20,844 nt of DNA. Origin: a virus. Shown piece by piece: positions 10,358 through 18,200 of this stretch. Numbering within the stretch: position 1 is the first letter of the stretch; every line of letters starts with the position of its first letter. Both the position numbers and the translations under genes were made by a program. The notes under the pieces were generated by a model. The model saw only the letters and a list, made by a program, of their open reading frames with translations, did not search any database and was not told the DNA's origin. The stretch spans positions 1 through 20,844 of the IMG/VR virus record IMGVR_UViG_3300020446_000100; one strand, given 5' to 3'.

Positions 10358-10360
10358 ATA
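10353..10360 (+). promoter_or_regulatory. T4-type late promoter, first copy
   Basis: The sequence is TATAAATA, the T4 late promoter consensus recognised by the phage sigma factor gp55 with gp33 and the sliding clamp. It overlaps the TAA stop codon of the gp7-like gene and points towards gp8. The ten bases CGTATAAATA recur exactly twelve bases downstream. Confidence 0.8.
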
Positions 10361-10364
10361 AACG

Positions 10365-10372
10365 TATAAATA
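10365..10372 (+). promoter_or_regulatory. T4-type late promoter, second copy
   Basis: This is a second perfect TATAAATA, 40 bases before the gp8 ATG. By T4 spacing, transcription would begin near 10378, giving a 5' leader of roughly 35 bases. With the upstream copy it forms a tandem late promoter for gp8 and the genes after it. Confidence 0.8.
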
Positions 10373-10412
10373 ACTCAGGCACATATTACAATAACGTCGG
10401 AACAGAAAAAAA

Positions 10413-12227
10413 ATGGCTGCTATTATCTCTGATAAGTTTAGAATTTTTAACGCTAAACAATTTTTAGAATCTTTAACCGAAGGTGCAACGGACACCAGTG
10501 CGGAAAGATCAAGAATGTATTTCTTTGTGGGAAGACCACAACCGTGGAAAGCATATTTGGAAATACATACCAAAAATTCTACGGCTTTCATAGTCGGTAA
10601 TGAAGTATATGTTGGTACATATGGATCAACTGCTTTTCGTGCCACAGTTTCTGCAGTTTACGACAACTCTTTATTATTGACCGACGTTTTTGGAAGTAAT
10701 GGTGTTAACTCTGCTCCTCCTCTAGGATCTGCATTAAAAGGTAGAACAGGTGGTGCTGGTGGTTCTGACACAGGTGCTACAGCAGTCTCTGGTGTATATC
10801 GTTACGCTACAGAAGATGTTCCACCACTTCCTCTAGACAATCAAAGAGAAAAGATTGCTCTATATGACGAATTGATTGCTGCCAAGCGTATTACTGATTC
10901 ATTTGCAAGAACAGTTATCCGTCGTTACAACTGGGATCTAGTTGCTAACCCTAAGTTTGACATGTGGAAACCTGACTATTCTGCTACTCCTGGTGGCGGT
11001 GGTCAGATTGGTAAATCTACTGCAACAGGTGCTACAAGTATTGCTGATGCTAAGTTCTATGTGATGAACTCTGCATACGAAGTATTCAAGTGTCTTTACA
11101 ACGGTGAAGATCCTTCAAACACAACAGGTCAAAACGCAACAGAGGAACCATTGGTTTCTGGTGCTAACTATGACTCAGCAACTGGTCTTTATACAGAAAC
11201 AACTGGTGCAGGATACATCTGGAAGTACATGTATACTATTCCTACTGATGATGTTCTTAAGTTTCTTTCATCAGACTTTATGCCAATCGTTCTTCCTGCT
11301 AACGCATCTAGAACGCAAGTTACTGGTATTGCTGTTGCTGGAGCATGTGATGTTGCTCTTATCGAAAATGCTGGATCAGGTCTTCCTGCTTCACAAACAT
11401 TATACACTAGCATCAAAGGAGATGGCACAGGTGGTAAAGTTAAGTTTGTAACAAATGGTGCTGGTACAATTACATCTGCTGAGATTGAAGCACGTGGATC
11501 AGGTTACACATATGGTAACGTATTGTTTGCAAATGGTAACTTATTCTCTAATGCAGGTTTATCAAGTGCTGTAACAACTGGTGCTTCTGCTGTTGGTGCA
11601 ATCGAAATAGTCATGGCACCAGAAGGTGGTCATGGTTCTGATCATGAGACAGAACTCAATGGTAAGCGTGTTATGACAAACATTCGTCTTACATATTCAG
11701 AAGGTTCTGGAGATTTCCCTGTAGATAACGACTTCCGTCGTATTGGTATTATCGCTGATCCATTTAACTGGGGTACAACAACATTTGCAACAAATGATAC
11801 ACTTAGTGGATTAAAAGCAGTCAAGATTACTGGTGCTACTGCAGATTACTCAGTTGATGAAAAAATTACTCAAACAGTGACTGGTGGTACTGCATATGGT
11901 ACAGTTGTATCATGGACACTTGATAGTGGTTCTACAACTGCTGGTGTTCTTAAGTATATCCAAACAAATGATGCACACACAGACAGTGGCGTTGTGAGAG
12001 CATTTGAGTCAAATGGTTCTAATGCAATTACTGGAGAAATATCTGCTGCATCTGGTAATGTAGATACATCTTATGGATCAACTGCATTAGGTGTTACATT
12101 TTCATCTGGACTTGCTGCTCCTGAGATTGAAAATAACTCAGGTAATGTGATCTATGTTGAGAACAGAAGACTAATCACTCGTGCACCTGACCAAATCGAA
12201 GATATCAAGTTAGTAATTGAATTCTAA
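10413..12227 (+). CDS. gp8: Baseplate wedge subunit gp8
   Basis: Homologue of T4 gp8, which dimerises in each baseplate wedge and contacts gp7, gp10 and gp6. Matching landmarks run in order along both proteins: SDKFRIFNAKQFL (6-18; T4 SKFRTEKMLNF), MYFFVGRPQPW (35-45; T4 ITFGRSEPW), VIRRYNWD (168-175), GAGYIWKYMYTIP (265-277; T4 GDGYVWEYLFEIP), DFRRIGIIADP (440-450; T4 GFRQISIITNP) and the C-terminus YVENRRLITRAPDQIEDIKL (581-600; T4 YMENRPPIIMAMDQTEEINI). At 604 residues it is nearly twice the T4 protein. The excess lies mainly at 46-140, 303-400 and 472-570, which carry the same module types as the neighbouring giants. The leader has only a weak purine stretch (GGAA at 10399-10402) before ATG. 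Arginine codons are about half CGT, unlike the AGA-dominated flanking gene. Confidence 0.95.
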   Translation: MAAIISDKFRIFNAKQFLESLTEGATDTSAERSRMYFFVGRPQPWKAYLEIHTKNSTAFIVGNEVYVGTYGSTAFRATVSAVYDNSLLLTDVFGSNGVNSAPPLGSALKGRTGGAGGSDTGATAVSGVYRYATEDVPPLPLDNQREKIALYDELIAAKRITDSFARTVIRRYNWDLVANPKFDMWKPDYSATPGGGGQIGKSTATGATSIADAKFYVMNSAYEVFKCLYNGEDPSNTTGQNATEEPLVSGANYDSATGLYTETTGAGYIWKYMYTIPTDDVLKFLSSDFMPIVLPANASRTQVTGIAVAGACDVALIENAGSGLPASQTLYTSIKGDGTGGKVKFVTNGAGTITSAEIEARGSGYTYGNVLFANGNLFSNAGLSSAVTTGASAVGAIEIVMAPEGGHGSDHETELNGKRVMTNIRLTYSEGSGDFPVDNDFRRIGIIADPFNWGTTTFATNDTLSGLKAVKITGATADYSVDEKITQTVTGGTAYGTVVSWTLDSGSTTAGVLKYIQTNDAHTDSGVVRAFESNGSNAITGEISAASGNVDTSYGSTALGVTFSSGLAAPEIENNSGNVIYVENRRLITRAPDQIEDIKLVIEF

Positions 12228-12242
12228 GCATCGTAAAACTTC

Positions 12243-12250
12243 GCTAAATA
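12243..12250 (+). promoter_or_regulatory. Late-promoter-like element inside the hairpin 5' arm
   Basis: GCTAAATA resembles the T4 late consensus TATAAATA, differing at the first two positions; CTAAATA-type variants fit the relaxed late motifs of marine T4-like phages. With T4 spacing, the RNA would start near 12256, inside the loop, and would lack the 5' arm of the hairpin. Promoter activity is an inference. Confidence 0.5.
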
Positions 12251-12279
12251 ATATGACGAGAATACTAGTATTATTTGGC

Positions 12280-12283
12280 GGAG
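12280..12283 (+). promoter_or_regulatory. Shine-Dalgarno GGAG of the DUF4815 gene
   Basis: GGAG lies four bases before ATG 12288 and fixes this start. It is the strongest ribosome binding site in the window, and it is entirely within the 3' arm of the hairpin. Confidence 0.75.
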
Positions 12284-12287
12284 TAAG

Positions 12288-15200
12288 ATGCCTCAAAAGA
12301 CGAACCTAAACGTAAGCCCATATTACGAAGATTTTGATGCGAAAAAGAATTTCTACAAGATTCTGTTTCGACCTGGTTATTCTATACAAGGTAGAGAATT
12401 AACACAGATACAATCAATTCTTCAAAACCAAGTAGAGAGCTTTGGAAAATTTGCCTTTAAACAAGGTGAACTTGTAATTCCTGGTGAAGTAGGACTTAAC
12501 ACAAAATTAGATTACGTAAAACTATCATCTGTTTCTGAAGTTGCAGTTAATGATGGTCAAGGTAATATTGTTTTTAAAAAATTTGATATAACTCAATTAG
12601 TTGGAGAAGAACTTATTGGGTTAACTTCTGGTGTCAAGGGAAAAATAGTTTCCACGAAACTGGCAACAGAAAGCACAGCAGATACTTTGTTTGTAAATTA
12701 CGTCAATAGTGGTTCGTCTAACACTGAGACTACATTTAGACAAGGTGAGACTCTAGAGGTAGTTGATGGCGTCAATACTCCTCTATTAGTTGTAGGTACA
12801 GATGGTAGTGTTTTACCAACTAGTATTCAAATAACAAATCCTGATACAGGTGAGGTAACTTCATTAGAAAGTCCTGCTATGGGATTTGGTTCTGCTGTCA
12901 AAGTAGAAGAGGGTATTTACTTTGTCAATGGTTACTTTGTTCGTTGTAATGCAGAATTGCTAGTTATTGATGAATATTATGACAAACCATCTGCAAAAGT
13001 TGGTTTTACAATTAAAGAGGATATTGTTACTCCAGAGGAAGATCCGTCACTATATGATAATGCAATAGGATCTTCTAACTACACTGCACCTGGCGGACAT
13101 AGATTAAGGATATCTCTCATATTAAAAGAGTTTGCTCTCAATGCAATCACTGATAAGAATTTTATACAACTTCTTACAGTATCAAGAGGAGTAATCCAAA
13201 GAAAGGTTGAATCTACAGATTTTAGTGTATTAGAACAAACACTTGCTCGTAGAACTTTTGATGAGTCTGGAGATTATGTTGTAGATAATTTTTCTGTAGA
13301 TATCAGAGAGTGGGCACAGAAAGATGGCAACAGAGGTCTATATGCTGTAGATGAATTTAGTTTGTTTAATGGATTAAATGCAACCGAAGCATCTAGAAAA
13401 ATGGTTGCTAGTATAGGACCAGGTAAAGCATACATCAAAGGTTTTGAGATTGTTAATAAAGAAACTAAGTATCTTGAAATAAACAAAGCTAGAGAAAGTC
13501 TCTCTACTGACAATGTAACTCTAAAATCTAAAGGTCTTCCATCATTTAGTGTTACCAATGTATTTGGTAGTGTTCCTCTAAACAAAGAAGGATCTGATCT
13601 TACTGCATATCCTGATGTATTTTTGTATAGTACATTTAATGATGGTTCAATTGGATTAAACGATACAGAATTATCTGGAGACCATAGACAAACAATTAGT
13701 AGAAGAGGACTTACTTTTACTCCTAATGATGGTATAAAAACAATTACTTTACAGATTACAAATCCAACAACTTTGATTGGTGCTGTAACAGATGCAACAT
13801 TTCAAAGTCAGTTCGGAACTCTTTACTATGTTAAAACAAGAAGTGATGTAGGTAGTACAACAGGAGTTGGTTCTTTTAAAACATTATCATTTGCTACCAC
13901 TAATAAACCACTTGTTAACTCATCAGTATCTGTTCAATTTTTAGAACTTACTATTTTTGGTGAAAAAGATGAATTAGAAAATTTACTATTAGAATATGAT
14001 TTAGGTGATGATGAATTTAAAAGAAAAATTTTCTTGACTCAAGGATCTGCACAAACAAATAACTCAGGAGATGAGTTTGGATTTATTGTAGATTATTCTC
14101 CAACAATTACTCCTGTAATTGGTAAAGCAAAACCAAATAACTTCTTCTTGAAAGAAAGAGGTTCTGGATTTAATTCAGATTCAGACATAGTTCTTTCTAG
14201 AGGTCGTCTTGCTGCTGGAACTAATGCATACAATACTACATTTGGATTTTCATATTTTGATCCTCAGTTCTTTACTAAAATTATTTTAGAATCAGTTCCT
14301 AGTGGAACCAATGCTTTTGACGAAGGTAAATATGTATTTGGAGTCAATAGTGGTGCTTATGGAGTTGTAGAGGGAACTGCCTCTGGTGTATATTCAACAG
14401 GAACTATCTTGTTTGTAAAAACTTTATCTGGTAGATTTTTACCTGGCGAGACAATTAGAGATGAGGGTGGTGTAACTGTAAAGATTGCAAAAGAAAATAC
14501 TATATCTCATTTCGTTGTTCAAAATAGAGGATTAGGATATGCGGATGGTGCTACTTTATTGGTAAATGGATTAGAATTTGATAGTTCTAAAATAGAGTTA
14601 TTGAGAAGTGGAAGTGGTGCAATTTACAAAGCATCTATTGCTAATAGATCTGCTGTTGGTATAGAATACGCACAACCTCCTGCAATTACTGTAAAAAATC
14701 CTGATGGTGCAGCTGCACCTAGTTCTGGTGCTTCAGTTGTTCCAATATTATACAGAAACACAGTAACTACATATACACCACAAAATGTAAAATCTATAGG
14801 ATGTTCTTATGGTTCTGGAAATGCTAATAGTTTCTCTGCCGATGTTGTTGTAGACAGTCAAAAGTATTCTGAGATTAAGACTGTTACTGATTATACATTC
14901 TTTGGTTATCAGGGATCCATGTATATAGAATCAACAAGTTTTAGTGCTGATGCATCTACTGTTGTGCAACAAGGAGATCTTATACAGTTCTCTGATGATA
15001 ATAATAATCTTGTTAGATCTATCGTTCAATTTGCCACACAGCAAGAGGGATCATATAAATCTAGAATTTACTTAGATACAGCTTTACCAGGTTCTGTAAC
15101 CAACGCTAGTATTGTAAGATTACGTCCTATAGTAAACAATGCTGCGAGTGGAACATTATTATATGAAACTGGTAGTAAACAAGTATCTAAAATTTCTGCT

Positions 15201-18200
15201 GGTGGTGATGACACTAAAATTAAATACTTCTTCCGTAGAGATTTTGTAACTACCGCAACTACAGGTGGTGGTGTAATTACATTTGCTGCACAGTTACCAT
15301 TTGGTACACAGAGATTTGCTGCATTTAGCGAAGAGAATTATATTATTACTGTATTAGATGCTGGTGATGCACCTGACATCGTAAAGGGTGATATAGTATA
15401 CGTCCCAGAGGATGTTGTAGATATTTCATCTGCCACAGATACTGCTAGTGGTCTTACATCTGGTAGTATTAGTTTACAGTTACCATCAACATATTTTGGA
15501 TCTATTCCTACAAATGGAACTTTCCCTAGACTTAAGTTGACTGCAACTCTTGAGGTATCTAATGCAAAACCAAGACTTAAAACTGTAGTAAGAGATAAAA
15601 GAATTACAGTTACATCTGCTGGTGATCGTGTTGTTCCATTAAGAGGTACAGATTATGATACAGAGGTTGTAGAGATTTTATCTTATGCTGATGCTTTTAA
15701 ATTAAATTACGTATATGAAGGAACATCATCACAACCACCTGAGATTGATAGTGCTGGTAATATAATTTCTGGTACAGATGTTACATCAAGATATACATTT
15801 GATACAGGACAAAGAGATACAATCTATGATGTTTCTAGAATTGTATTGAAACCTGGTTTTCAAGAAACCACAGGTCAACTTGTGATATCTTTTGATTACT
15901 TTGAACACTCACAAGGAGATTTCTGTACTATTGATAGTTATCTACATGAAGCAGGAGTTTCAGAAGATGAGATTCCTACATTTGATTCATCCGTATTAGG
16001 TATAGTAGAACTTAAAAATGTAATTGATTTTAGACCAAAAGTAGATAGCACTGCTATTATACCAGGTTTCCTTGATACATCAACATTAGAGAGAACTGAA
16101 GGATCATTCTCTGGTGCTGGTGCTATTGTTTCTAGTAGTCCTGCTCCCGATAAAAACTTAGAGTTTACTTTCTCATTCAGTCAAGTTCAATACTTAGATC
16201 GTATTGATGGAATATTCTTAGATAAAAAAGGAAACTTTGTAGTCAACGAAGGTAACTCATCTCTAAACCCAACTAAACCAGATCCAATAGAAGATGCTGT
16301 TGCATTATTCTATGCGTATATCCCTGCATTTACTAAGACAAGTAAGGATGTAAGAGTTACTCCTGTGGACAATCGTCGTTATACAATGCGTGACATTGGT
16401 AAGTTAGAGAAACGTATTGAAAGATTAGAATACTACACCACACTTAGCATACTAGAACAGCAAGCACTTAACATGCAAGTTAAGGATGAGATTGGTCTAG
16501 ACAGATTTAAGTCTGGTTTTGTTGTGGATAATTTTGAAGCACATAAAGTTGGTAATCTTAAGTCATTAGATTATCGTTGTGCTGTTGATGCTCAACAATC
16601 TGTATTACGTCCTCAATCAAAAGAAGATTCTATAGGTTTAAAAGAAGTCAATACAAGACAAGATCAAAGAGCAGTTTCTGGATATCAAAAATCAGGACAT
16701 ATGGTGACATTGCCATATTCTCCATTATCATTGTTAGGAAATAATTTTGCTTCTTCTACATTAAATCCAAATCCATTTGTTGTACTACAATACGTTGGTG
16801 ATGCTGATGTATCTCCATCAATAGATCAATGGTATGATGACAGTATAGAACCAGTTGTTGTAGATACAAATACAGATCTATTCAACATATTCTTAGCAAA
16901 AGAAAGTGTAAAAGAAAGTTTTTCTAGTTTACATAACTCATTTGTTATTAACTGGGTAGGTGCTTCTTCATCATTCACTGCTATCAATTCTTTGGGTGAA
17001 GTTAACACACAAGTTGCTAATACATCTGTTCAGAATGCATCAGTAGGAAGTTCTTCTAATATTAGTCCTCAAAATAATGAGGTAGGTAAAGGATTGCAAA
17101 CTAAAACAGTGGGTGACAACATTGTCTCTACATCATTATCATTCTTTGCAAGAAGTAAACCTATCAAGTTTAAAATTGGTAGAATGAAACCTAATACAAG
17201 AATTTACGTATTCTTAGAGGGTAGAGATATTAGTCGTTGGATAAATCCTGACCTTAGATTTACAGGTGTTGCAGGAAATTCTTTATCAGCATTTAACGGT
17301 CCTATAACAACTGATGAATATGGTAATGCGTCTGGTTTAATTATTTTACCAGCTGGATCACCTCCTAATGAAAACGCAACATGGACAGGTGATCTTGATA
17401 CTGTAGGATATGATACATCAGCAGAGGCGTTGAATTTTACTACAGGAATTCTCACATTTAGGTTTACATCAAGTGCTACTAATCAACCAAAAGCAGAGGT
17501 AGACACATACACAGAGGTTAAGTATTATGCTACTGGTATTCTTCCAGAGAATCCCTCTAGTATTGTTTCTACAAAACCATCTATCTTTAAATCTAACGAA
17601 GGTGTTCAGTTAATTGAAAGCAATACTGATAATCCTGTAAGACCCAATCCTCTTGCACAAACATTTAAGGTAGAGAATTTAGATGGTGGATGTTTTGTAA
17701 CAGGTGTTGATTTATACTTTAACAAGAAAAGTTCTACGATTCCTATCAAGACATACATCTCAAATGTAGATGCTGAAAAACCAGCAAAAAATATTGTGCC
17801 AGGCAGTGAAAAAACATTAACACCAAATACATTTTTAAAATGTGCTGCTAGTGGAAATATGTCGATATTTAAAGGTGAAAATGTTACTGGTGCATCATCA
17901 TCTGCATCAGGTCCTATCTTATCAGTGTTTGATAAGAACAATGTAGAATTGGTTGCAACTGCAGCTGGTAGATACAGTCTTACAAATGAACAATGTTACA
18001 CTGTTGTTCTTAGCAATCATAATGGTAAATCATTCATACCCAATGAGGATTTAATTATTCCATCTGTCACTCTTGCTAATGATACAGGCGGTACAGATTT
18101 TGTTCTTTCTATTGTAAAAGATAGTGGTAAATTATCTGATATTAGAATTACAAATACAGGTTTGAATTACGATAGTGCAATTCTTACTATTGAGAGTCCA

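Larger units (their letters stand above)
12238..12284 (+). promoter_or_regulatory. RBS-sequestering hairpin before the DUF4815 gene
   Basis: Bases 12238-12253 (ACTTCGCTAAATAATA) pair with 12269-12284 (TATTATTTGGCGGAGT). This gives sixteen continuous pairs, of which two are G.U, around a 15-base loop. The 3' arm contains the whole Shine-Dalgarno GGAG. No U-run follows, so an intrinsic terminator is unlikely. In transcripts reading through from gp8 the hairpin should block ribosome binding. Confidence 0.75.

Noticed and set aside
10346-10645. Reverse-strand open frame of about 99 codons over the gp8 start
   Set aside because: It runs against the late promoters and across the well-supported N-terminus of gp8. 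The protein has no recognisable features.
11104-11451. Second + strand open frame inside gp8
   Set aside because: It overlaps the conserved gp8 core (including GAGYIWKYMYTIP) in another frame, and its product is a low-complexity mix of Leu, Gln and Phe.
12261-12272. Perfect palindrome AATACTAGTATT as an operator
   Set aside because: It lies across the loop and 3' arm of the larger hairpin, and a 12-base AT-rich palindrome alone is weak evidence for a protein binding site.
12238-12284. Hairpin as an intrinsic terminator after gp8
   Set aside because: The 3' arm is followed by AAGATG, not by a U-run, and the arm contains the Shine-Dalgarno sequence of the next gene. Translational control fits better.
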